From Selenomonadaceae bacterium (GTDB taxonomy: Bacteria; Bacillota; Negativicutes; Selenomonadales; Selenomonadaceae), in NCBI GenBank assembly GCA_017527075.1, contig JAFXQM010000002.1, positions 295,154 to 359,153 on the forward strand: 64,000 nt of DNA, read 5' to 3'. The position numbers were made by a program, and so were the translations under genes. Positions 58,184-64,000 of the stretch are shown here, in pieces. Each line of letters opens with the position of its first letter. Position 1 is the stretch's first letter. The notes under the pieces are model-generated. The model was not told the DNA's origin. It did no database searches and saw nothing but the letters and a program-made list of their open reading frames with translations.

Positions 58184-58729
58184 TTACGGCTCGCCCAAAA
58201 TTTTTTTCAGTTTGCCGAGTGCGCGGTGGAGAGTGACACGGACATTACTTTCTGTCATGGACAGCAGCTGAGCAATCGTGTGGGTGTCTTGCTCGCCCCA
58301 ATATCGCAGCTCGATGATTCGGCGTTCGCGCTCGCTGAGTTTGTCCAACGCCATGAGCAGCCCGCGGCTCGTTTCGCTGTTAATCATTTGCCGTTCGGGC
58401 TCCTCGTGCTCGGGCGCGGCGGGGTCAAGGAACTCTTCCCACTCGGTTTCCTTGTTGCGGTCGATTCGGCGCGTGTGGTCGATTATCGCGTTGCCGGCGA
58501 TTCGGAAAAGCCACGTCGAAAAGGCGGCGCGGTCGGGATTATAATTTTCCAGGTTCTCGTTCATCTTGAGGAAAGTCGTACTCGTCACGTCGTCGGCGTC
58601 CGCAGAATTTTTCAGCCGCGCATAAATAAAATTGTAAACGCGCGGGAAAAAATGTTCGTAAAGCTCCTCGAAAGCTTCCTCGTCGGTCGTCGCTCGCCGG
58701 GCAAGTATGTCGTAGTAATTGTCAACCAT
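58184..58729 (-). CDS. ECF-family RNA polymerase sigma factor
   Basis: About 181 residues from ATG 58729 with GGAAGG upstream. Region 2 (FEELYEHFFPRVYNFIYARLKNSADADDVTSTTFLKM, then FSTWLFRIAGNAIIDHTRR) and region 4 (LSERERRIIELRYWGEQDTHTIAQLLSMTESNVRVTLHRALGKLKKIL) are both complete. It directs polymerase to stress or envelope promoters. No zinc anti-sigma gene follows; the only partner is a 64-residue protein. Confidence 0.93.
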   Translation of the reverse strand: MVDNYYDILARRATTDEEAFEELYEHFFPRVYNFIYARLKNSADADDVTSTTFLKMNENLENYNPDRAAFSTWLFRIAGNAIIDHTRRIDRNKETEWEEFLDPAAPEHEEPERQMINSETSRGLLMALDKLSERERRIIELRYWGEQDTHTIAQLLSMTESNVRVTLHRALGKLKKILGEP

Positions 58730-58790
58730 AAGCCACCGCCTTCCAAAAATTTTTCGCGCCGATTTTAACACACGCCGTCTGCTTTAACAA

Positions 58791-58979
58791 TTAAAATTTT
58801 TCCTCGGCGAGTCGCGCGCGTCGTTTGCGCTCAACCTCCGCCAAAATTTCGGGCGGGACTTCTTCTTCGGAAAGATAACGCGTCCAAGTTTCCTCGTGCG
58901 AATTTTTTTCGCGCTTGGCGTCGAGAAATTTGTAAGCCGCCGCCGCTCCGAGTGCCGCGCCGATTATCACGGGTATCAT
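58791..58979 (-). CDS. 62-residue membrane-anchored protein
   Basis: A glycine/alanine-rich helix (IPVIIGAALGAAAAYKFL) is followed by a charged cytoplasmic tail with EEEVPPEILAEVERKRRARLAEE. Its ATG overlaps the glf stop (ATGA) and GGGAG lies upstream, inside glf, so it is translated with UDP-galactopyranose mutase. Function unknown; the tail could tether partner proteins to the membrane. Confidence 0.72.
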   Translation of the reverse strand: MIPVIIGAALGAAAAYKFLDAKREKNSHEETWTRYLSEEEVPPEILAEVERKRRARLAEEKF

Positions 58980-60124
58980 CGGCTCTCTCCCGTCAGCTCG
59001 TCGAAAATTTCCAGCGCGCGTTTAACGGCGTCGTCCATATCGTAATAACGATATTCCGCAAGCCGCCCGACCGCCGTGATGTTTTTGAACTTCGACAGCT
59101 CGGCGGAATATTTTTCGTAAGCCGCGCGTGCCTCTTCCGTGAAAATCGGATAATATGGTTCATTCTCGCCCGCCACGTACTCTTGAGGAAATTCTTTAAG
59201 AATCGTCGTGCGCGGAGTGTGCGCGGGGTGAATATTTTTGAACTCGGTTATGCGCGTGAAGTTGTAATTGTTCGGGTAGTTTACCGACGGAGCCGATTGA
59301 AATTTTTCCGCGTCAATCGTTTCAAACTTCATGGCGACGCTGCGGTAGGGGAGCGCGCCGAATTTTTTGTCGAAGAGCTCGTCGAGTTGCCCGGTGTAAA
59401 TCACGCGCCCGCCAAACTTTTGTCCGAAGAGAAAAATTTCTTCGCCGCGCAGAGCCATGACGTCGTGGAAGTCGGCGTTGAGCAGGAGCTTGATATTTTT
59501 GTGGTCGAGAATATTTTCGGCGAGGCGAGTGTAACCGCGCTTGGGCACGCCCTGGAATCGGTCGTTGAAATATCTGTCGTCGCGTCCGACGAAAATCGGA
59601 ACGCGCGCCGTCACCGCTCCGGAAATTTTTTCGGGCGAGAGTCCCCACTGCTTCTCCGTGTAATGCAGAAAAATTTTTTCGTAAACGAAATCCGCCAGGA
59701 ACTGCAAGTCGGCGTCGGCGGATTTTTTCAGCTCAAGAATCGGAATTTTTTTCCCGTACTCAAAATTTTTGAGGAGAGCCGCCTCCAACTTGTCCGCCAA
59801 ATTTTTCGGAAAGACTTCGCGCAAAGTGTTCAGGTTGAACGGAATCGGAACGGGCTTGCCGTCGACGACCGCCTTTACCCGATGAAAATAAATTTGCCAC
59901 TCGGTGAAGCGTGAAAGATATTTCCAAACGCGTGCATCGTCAGTGTGGAAGATGTGCGGACCGAATTTGTGAATCAAAATTCCGTTCGCGTCGACCTCGT
60001 CATAACAATTTCCCGAGACAACTTTGCGCCGCTCGACGACCAAAACTTTTTCCCCGCGCGAAGCAAATCGCTCGGCCAAGACTGCGCCCGTGAACCCCGC
60101 GCCGATTATCACCGCGTCAAACAT
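58976..60124 (-). CDS. glf: UDP-galactopyranose mutase
   Basis: About 382 residues from ATG 60124, after GAGG; the frame open to 60214 has no RBS. This flavoenzyme converts UDP-galactopyranose to UDP-galactofuranose for surface polysaccharide. It has the dinucleotide fold VIIGAGFTGAVLAERFASRG, GNCYDEVDANGILIHKFGPHIFHTDD, FVYEKIFLHYTEKQWGL and the C-terminal GRLAEYRYYDMDDAVKRAL. Galactofuranose in LPS or capsule fits the sugar transferases elsewhere in the window. Confidence 0.95.
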   Translation of the reverse strand: MFDAVIIGAGFTGAVLAERFASRGEKVLVVERRKVVSGNCYDEVDANGILIHKFGPHIFHTDDARVWKYLSRFTEWQIYFHRVKAVVDGKPVPIPFNLNTLREVFPKNLADKLEAALLKNFEYGKKIPILELKKSADADLQFLADFVYEKIFLHYTEKQWGLSPEKISGAVTARVPIFVGRDDRYFNDRFQGVPKRGYTRLAENILDHKNIKLLLNADFHDVMALRGEEIFLFGQKFGGRVIYTGQLDELFDKKFGALPYRSVAMKFETIDAEKFQSAPSVNYPNNYNFTRITEFKNIHPAHTPRTTILKEFPQEYVAGENEPYYPIFTEEARAAYEKYSAELSKFKNITAVGRLAEYRYYDMDDAVKRALEIFDELTGESR

Positions 60125-60195
60125 TTTATCGCCTCCGAAAATTTTTGCCTCAAGCATACAGCTTGCGGCGCGGCAAGTCAATTTGTATAATTGGG

Positions 60196-60261
60196 AACAA
60201 GGAAGAAGGAACAAGGAAAAAGTTCAAAACCAATTCCTAATTCCTAATTCCTAATTCCTAA
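60196..60261. repeat. Heptad-type repeats (AATTCCT units)
   Basis: GAACAAGGAA-type units, then four AATTCCT units, in the spacer between glf and the TetR gene. Confidence 0.7.
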
Positions 60262-60280
60262 TTGACAGAAGGGCGCGGCA

Positions 60281-60904
60281 ATGGCGGAGAAAATCAGCTT
60301 GAGGAAGCAAAAAAAATTCCGGGCGCGGCAAACAATCTTGACCGCCGCAGCTCAACAGTTCAAACTCCACGGCTTTGCGAACACATCAATCGCGGGCATC
60401 ATGCAGGCGGCGGGGCTGGGCGTCGGAACTTTTTACAATTACTTCAGCTCAAAGGAAGAAGTCTTGCTGACGCTGGCGAAAAATTTGCGGGCACGCGTCG
60501 AGAAAAGTATCGCGGCGGCAAAAAAAATAAATCAGTCGTCGCCCGAACTTTTGGAAGTGTGCTGCGTGTGCACGTCCAAAATGATTGACGAGAACCGATT
60601 CATCCTGCCGCTGTTCCTGAGCGCGAGCGAACACTCCGACAAGCCCGAACAAATTCCGCAGAGCCTTTCGCCGGGCTTCCGAGAACTTTTTGAGGAAATA
60701 ATTTTGCACGGGCAGGAGCAGGGCGAATTTCGCGCGGACGTGCCGGCAAATATAATTTCGGAAATGATTCACTCGATTTATCAGACGACGGCCTTCAGCA
60801 AGCTGGAAATTTCGTTTCAAGAAAATATTCGCCTCAAGATAAAAATTTTGCTCGACGGAATCAGAGCGGCTGACGAAAATATTTTTCGGAGTGGAGACAG
60901 ATGA
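60281..60904 (+). CDS. TetR-family transcriptional regulator
   Basis: The 207-residue protein has a typical N-terminal helix-turn-helix (ILTAAAQQFKLHGFANTSIAGIMQAAGLGVGTFYNYFSSKEEVLLTLAKNL, about 20-70) and a helical ligand domain. The operator and ligand are not apparent; glf lies divergently upstream and could be a target. Its stop overlaps the ATG of the truncated comEA copy (ATGA), so comEA was once coupled to it. The last codons and following bases are duplicated at 61019-61031. Confidence 0.92.
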   Translation: MAEKISLRKQKKFRARQTILTAAAQQFKLHGFANTSIAGIMQAAGLGVGTFYNYFSSKEEVLLTLAKNLRARVEKSIAAAKKINQSSPELLEVCCVCTSKMIDENRFILPLFLSASEHSDKPEQIPQSLSPGFRELFEEIILHGQEQGEFRADVPANIISEMIHSIYQTTAFSKLEISFQENIRLKIKILLDGIRAADENIFRSGDR

Positions 60905-61005
60905 TTGATAAAAAATTTTTAATCGGCTTCGGAATATTTTCGTTGGTCGCGTTCGCCGCAATTTTTTTATCGGCTTCGGCGAAGATGAAACTTCTCCGCC
61001 CGTGA
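60901..61005 (+). pseudogene. comEA: Truncated, frameshifted 5' copy of comEA
   Basis: Starting at ATG 60901, the codons give MIDKKFLIGFGIFSLVAFAAIF, like comEA at 61031. A T-run is one base shorter here (seven instead of eight T at about 60962), which shifts the frame and brings a stop at 61003-61005. The sequence then runs into a repeat of the tetR end and the full gene. It is a partial tandem duplication of about 130 bp. Confidence 0.88.
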
Positions 61006-61030
61006 AAAAATTTTTTTGGAGTGGAGACAG

Positions 61031-61579
61031 ATGATTGACAAAAAATTTTTAATCGGCTTCGGAATATTTTCGTTGGTCGCACTCGCCGCAATTTTTTTTA
61101 TCAGCTTCGACGAAGATGACGTTCCTCCAACTGAACTGCCGCCTCCGCCCGTGAAAAAAATCAGCGCGTACGTTTCGGGGCAAGTCAAAAATATTTCCGT
61201 CGTCGAACTGGAGGACACCGGCAACTTGCGCCTCATCGACGCGGTGAACACGGCGGGCGGCTTGACGGATTTGGCGGACACGGAAGCGATTAACCTCGCC
61301 GCGCCCCTCACCGACGGTCAACACATTCACATCCCGACCAAAGAAATTTTTTTGCAGGCGAAAAATTCTTCCGCCGCACCTTCGAGCGACTTGGTCAACA
61401 TAAACACCGACGACGCCGAACGACTCGCCACGCTCAAAGGAATCGGTCCCGCCCTGGCGCAGAGGATTATCGAATACCGCGAGCAGAACGGCGGCTTCAA
61501 ATCAATCGACGAGATTAAAAATGTTCGCGGCATCGGTCAGAAAAAATTCGACGCTTTCAAAGACAAAATCACGATTTAA
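61031..61579 (+). CDS. comEA: ComEA-type helix-hairpin-helix DNA-binding protein
   Basis: About 182 residues from ATG 61031. One membrane helix (LIGFGIFSLVALAAIFFI), a proline-rich spacer, a SLBB-like domain (VSGQVKNISVVELEDTGNLRLIDAVNTAGGL), then a C-terminal helix-hairpin-helix pair (VNINTDDAERLATLKGIGPALAQRIIEYREQNGGF, VRGIGQKKFDAFKDKI). It binds double-stranded DNA at the outer face of the inner membrane during natural uptake. ComEC is not in the window. The duplicated tetR tail provides its RBS (GGAG). A terminator follows at 61588-61616. Confidence 0.93.
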   Translation: MIDKKFLIGFGIFSLVALAAIFFISFDEDDVPPTELPPPPVKKISAYVSGQVKNISVVELEDTGNLRLIDAVNTAGGLTDLADTEAINLAAPLTDGQHIHIPTKEIFLQAKNSSAAPSSDLVNINTDDAERLATLKGIGPALAQRIIEYREQNGGFKSIDEIKNVRGIGQKKFDAFKDKITI

Positions 61580-61587
61580 AATCAAAA

Positions 61588-61616
61588 ACCCTCCGACGTT
61601 TGCCGAAGGGTTTTTA
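61588..61616 (+). terminator. Terminator after comEA
   Basis: ACCCT...AGGGT stem (AACCCTCCGACG with GCCGAAGGGT, one mismatch), then TTTTATTTTTT. Confidence 0.7.
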
Positions 61617-61916
61617 TTTTTTGCAGCCGACACTCATTTGCCGTCGATAATTTTCCACGCCTCCAAAATATTTTTCTGAGCTTGATACGTTCCGAATCCG
61701 AATTCGTTACAGACTTTAACAAAAAAATTTTTCGTCATCAACGAATAAAATCTTTTTCCAAGCAACGTATAAGAATCAGAAAGAAAAATTAAAAAATCGC
61801 AAAGGAGATGAGAATGACAAGATAAATTTAAATCCTCACACGGCGCGAAGCCCGAAAAGCGCAGAAAAAATTTCGGGGACAAAATCAAAATCAAAAACGC
61901 AAAGGAGAAATGAAAA
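61617..61916. other. AT-rich spacer with a failed copy of the leader-peptide start
   Basis: About 300 bp. At 61799-61825 CGCAAAGGAG-type RBS sequence and ATG 61814 resemble the start of the leader-peptide gene at 61917, but only Met-Thr-Arg is encoded before TAA. On the minus strand, the frame ending at 61634 closes with a protein-like stretch (VCNEFGFGTYQAQKNILEAWKIIDGK) that may be the relic of another gene. The rest shows no clear feature. Confidence 0.5.
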
Positions 61917-62249
61917 TTGACGAGAGAAATTTTGAAAGAGGAAATGATGAACATGGAACAACTGAGCAACGTGAGCGGCGGCAACACCTCGGAATTCCTT
62001 GAGATTTCTCATCTGCTTGGTAAATATTTCGGTTATAAAAGGGCTTCATTCAGAAGTCACAAGGAAGACCAAAGAATAGTGCGAGACTGGTTGAGAGACA
62101 ATCTGGGCATTGAGGCAGAACTTCACTCCGAAATTCTTATCCCAAGGTTCGATGCCAACGAGCCCAACAGATACTTCCGCATGGGCAAAGAAATAAGTCA
62201 CGACAAAGTAATGTATTACCTCAACCGCAAAGCCGGCTTGGATGTATAA
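61917..62249 (+). CDS. Small protein with double-glycine export leader (tandem pair, first)
   Basis: 110 residues from TTG 61917, with AAAGGAG upstream. The leader ILKEEMMNMEQLSNVSGG ends in GG, followed by a mature part of about 88 residues starting NTSEFLEISHLLG. That part is hydrophilic and contains NLGIEAELHSE and a closing ISHDKVMYYLNRK, segments echoed in the protein at 62265-62597. There are no cysteines. It would be exported and trimmed by a peptidase-containing ABC transporter that is not in the window. The family is not known to me. Confidence 0.75.
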   Translation: MTREILKEEMMNMEQLSNVSGGNTSEFLEISHLLGKYFGYKRASFRSHKEDQRIVRDWLRDNLGIEAELHSEILIPRFDANEPNRYFRMGKEISHDKVMYYLNRKAGLDV

Positions 62250-62264
62250 AGGGAGGAAATGAAA

Positions 62265-62597
62265 ATGACAAACGAAAAAATTTTTGCAAACGAAACACTC
62301 ACCGACGTTGAACTCGATAACATATCCGGCGGAAATATTTTTGAAAGCAGAGCTTTGATGAGAGCAGTCGGAATTAAAGTACCGCGCACAACCGGATGGG
62401 GCGTTGATGAAGACGAATACAAAAAATCCATTGGCGAGCTGAACAGATTATTGAAACACGAATTTAATATAGAAGCCACCTTTGACATGTACGAAAAAAA
62501 TGAGTACACCATCACCGAAAAATCCGGCAAAAGAAAGATGACTCACCTTGAAGTGATGAAAATGGTCAGAAGCCATTATCCGCAGCCCGCCGACTGA
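62265..62597 (+). CDS. Small protein with double-glycine export leader (tandem pair, second)
   Basis: 110 residues from ATG 62265, eight bases after GGGAGG; ATG 62259 is too close. The leader MTNEKIFANETLTDVELDNISGG is a clear bacteriocin-type signal. The mature part (NIFESRALMRAVGIK onward) shares FNIEATFDMYEK and KMTHLEVMKMV with the first protein, so the two are paralogues. It begins 15 nt after the first gene and ends before a terminator, so they form one unit. Secreted effector, signal or bacteriocin are all possible. Confidence 0.78.
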   Translation: MTNEKIFANETLTDVELDNISGGNIFESRALMRAVGIKVPRTTGWGVDEDEYKKSIGELNRLLKHEFNIEATFDMYEKNEYTITEKSGKRKMTHLEVMKMVRSHYPQPAD

Positions 62598-62620
62598 AAA
62601 CCGAACGACGAACGAAAAAT

Positions 62621-62648
62621 CCTCCGTGCAAATCTACGGGGGTTTTTT
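62621..62648 (+). terminator. Terminator after the leader-peptide pair
   Basis: CCTCCGT (62621-62627) pairs with ACGGGGG (62636-62642), then six T. Confidence 0.8.
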
Positions 62649-62649
62649 G

Positions 62650-62677
62650 TTGACGGAGTGGGAATTTCGTTTACAAT
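62650..62677 (+). promoter_or_regulatory. Promoter of rbgA
   Basis: TTGACG at 62650-62655 and TACAAT at 62672-62677, 16-nt spacer, immediately after the terminator. Confidence 0.65.
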
Positions 62678-62696
62678 GTTCGCGAAGGTGATTGTT

Positions 62697-63539
62697 ATGG
62701 AAAATTCTTTGCAGTGGTTCCCGGGTCACATGCGCAAGGCGCAACGATTGATTCAAGAAAATTTAAAGCTCGTCGACTTGGTGATTGAACTTCTAGACGC
62801 GCGAATCCCTCTGAGCAGCCAAAACCCAATGCTCCGAGAAATTATTCAGGATAAGCCGCGACTGATTGTGTTGGGCAAGGCTGACCTCGCCGCGAACGTC
62901 GACGCGTGGCTGAAAAAATTCCGCGACGAAAATTTTTCCGCTGTCGCCGTCGACGCCGCACACGGCACGGGCATAAAAAATTTAATCGCGCAGGCAAAGT
63001 CGCTGACCGAATCGAAGACGCACAAACTTTCAAAGCACGGAGCAAAACCGCGCGCCGCTCGCGTGATGATCGTCGGCATTCCGAACGTGGGCAAGTCCTC
63101 GCTGATAAATCGGCTGGCGGGCATGAATCACGTGAAGATTGAGAATCGCCCGGGCGTCACTCGCGCCAAGCAGTGGATAAAAATCGCTGACGGGCTCGAC
63201 CTGCTCGACACGCCGGGAATTCTTTATCCGAAATTCGATGACGCGGACGTCGCGCTGAAACTTTCGTGGACGTATGCAATCAGCGACGAGATTCACGACC
63301 TTGAGCCGACCGTTTGCAAACTTTTGGAGACGCTCGCCGAAAAATTTCCTGCGGGGCTCGTCGAACGCTACAAAATTTCTCTGACGACCGACGGGCACGA
63401 ACTTTTGAATCAAATCGGACTCAAGCGCGGCTGCCTTCGCAAGGGCGGACTCCTCGACACGGAAAAAGTTTTGCGCTTGGTCTTGAGTGAATTCCGCGCG
63501 GGCAAGCTCGGAAAGGTCACGCTCGACGATCTGCTTTAA
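62697..63539 (+). CDS. rbgA: Ribosome biogenesis GTPase RbgA (YlqF)
   Basis: About 280 residues from ATG 62697, with AAGGTGAT upstream. It is a circularly permuted GTPase: VLGKADL (G4) comes first, then GIPNVGKSSLINRL (G1), GVTRAKQW (G2) and LLDTPGIL (G3). The N-terminus (LQWFPGHMRKAQRLI) and C-terminal helical part match RbgA, which helps late assembly of the 50S subunit in Firmicutes. A heptad-like patch follows it. Confidence 0.95.
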   Translation: MENSLQWFPGHMRKAQRLIQENLKLVDLVIELLDARIPLSSQNPMLREIIQDKPRLIVLGKADLAANVDAWLKKFRDENFSAVAVDAAHGTGIKNLIAQAKSLTESKTHKLSKHGAKPRAARVMIVGIPNVGKSSLINRLAGMNHVKIENRPGVTRAKQWIKIADGLDLLDTPGILYPKFDDADVALKLSWTYAISDEIHDLEPTVCKLLETLAEKFPAGLVERYKISLTTDGHELLNQIGLKRGCLRKGGLLDTEKVLRLVLSEFRAGKLGKVTLDDLL

Positions 63540-63602
63540 AAGACGCTCGCCGAAAAATTTCCGCCGTCAACTGATTTTCCATTCCTAACTCCCAACTCCT
63601 AG

Positions 63603-64000
63603 GGTCTGTTGAAAAACTCTATTGGTGAATATGCTAAGAAAGAAGAAAAATAGCAAGAGAAACAAAACCACTGAAGCTTGAAGATAATTTATCCAAACGA
63701 ATGCTAATTCGCAGATAATCTTTTACCCGACAGAAAAATCTCTCAACGACATTGCGTTTTTTGTATAGCTCTCTGTCGAAATTGTGTTTCACCTTGGCAT
63801 TTGCTTTATCGGGAATGAATACGTGGATTTTGGTAGTTTTACCGCCGCGAGAGGAATCGATATCTTGTTTTGTCTCGTGTCCGGGAGCATTCTTACGCGC
63901 GCCCAAAGCGTGGCGATGCACTTTGCAAAAAGTCGAATCCATGGCAAGAATTTCTCCGTAATCTTTGTGCCGTGGCATGAGATTCTCAAAAATACCCACA
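63603..64000 (-). mobile_element. Right end of an IS5-like element, decayed
   Basis: The end GGGTCTGTTGAAAAACT at 63603 resembles the terminal inverted repeat of IS5-group elements. It encloses a transposase remnant that continues past the window edge. The outer flank is TAACTCCCAACTCCTA, a heptad patch. Confidence 0.7.
63634..64000 (-). pseudogene. IS5-family transposase with internal deletion (cut by window edge)
   Basis: The frame encodes GIFENLMPRHKDYG, then EILAMDSTFCKVHRHALGARK (first catalytic Asp) and SSRGGKTTKIH. It then jumps directly to VFIPDKANAKVKHNFDRELYKKRNVVERFFCRVKDYLR, the C-terminal catalytic Glu region. In intact relatives about 50 residues with the second Asp lie between, so the enzyme is probably dead though the frame is kept. 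Its 5' end lies outside the window. Confidence 0.78.

Noticed and set aside
61634..61987. Minus-strand gene over the spacer before the leader-peptide pair
   Set aside because: The C-terminal 45 residues look protein-like, but the N-terminal half is antisense to the leader gene and there is no RBS. At most it is a relic, noted in the spacer entry.

Overview
The window is about 64 kb of chromosome that most likely comes from a diderm Firmicute of the class Negativicutes. The envelope genes point there: a WaaA-LpxK fusion for Kdo/lipid A synthesis, a family 9 heptosyltransferase and UDP-galactopyranose mutase. They sit beside genes with a Firmicute flavour: PlsY, XpaC/TelA, a PASTA-containing class B penicillin-binding protein, RbgA, an alanine:Na+ symporter and a carboxyltransferase of the oxaloacetate decarboxylase type. 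Starts are often GTG or TTG behind a strong GGAGGTGA-like ribosome binding site. AAAATTTT-type tracts are very frequent in both coding and spacer DNA. The genus cannot be fixed from this sequence.

Layout. 1-7050: the 3' end of a TPR gene, oadA, a NERD-nuclease/helicase/TPR protein, a remnant of a second oadA, and sufCB. This part is a broken tandem duplication. 7055-10893: a pair of large dynamin-like GTPases resembling the Eleos (LeoA/LeoBC) anti-phage system. 10984-17121: a secreted protein, dapA, an M16C peptidase and a polyprenyl-phosphate sugar transferase. 17305-24082: waaA-lpxK, a BrnT-type toxin-antitoxin pair, a PPP-type phosphatase, a degenerate FtsZ-like protein and an LTA-synthase-family enzyme. 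24256-28842: potABCD with mpg at its end. 29063-31660: a large RTX-repeat zincin. 32013-36447: a type III restriction-modification system split by a structured two-copy spacer element. 36577-40466: a stand-alone Hpt protein, a hybrid histidine kinase and hicAB.

The second half is mostly housekeeping: an AraC regulator, serC, hslU, tatD, a heptosyltransferase, a metal-chelate/B12-type binding protein with cbiL, tRNA-Leu, plsY, xpaC-telA-PBP, alsT, an ECF sigma factor, glf, a TetR regulator, comEA and rbgA. It also holds three small proteins with a double-glycine export leader (41893-42216, 61917-62249, 62265-62597). The window ends in a decayed IS5-like transposase.

The most unusual parts are the repeats and the scars of rearrangement. 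The oadA duplication leaves a 1,191-bp deletion in one copy and a 19-nt scar of sufB in the other. A heptad repeat (TTAGGAG/TTAGGAA) recurs in spacers. Two copies of a long composite hairpin element carry compensating base changes in their stems. Two near-identical hairpin elements lie between mod and res. A 39-bp minisatellite sits between two copies of one terminator. The 5' end of comEA is duplicated and frameshifted. Several possible defence or conflict modules are spread through the window: the NERD helicase, the GTPase pair, type III R-M, HicAB, BrnT and the leader-peptide proteins. No phage or conjugative genes were seen.
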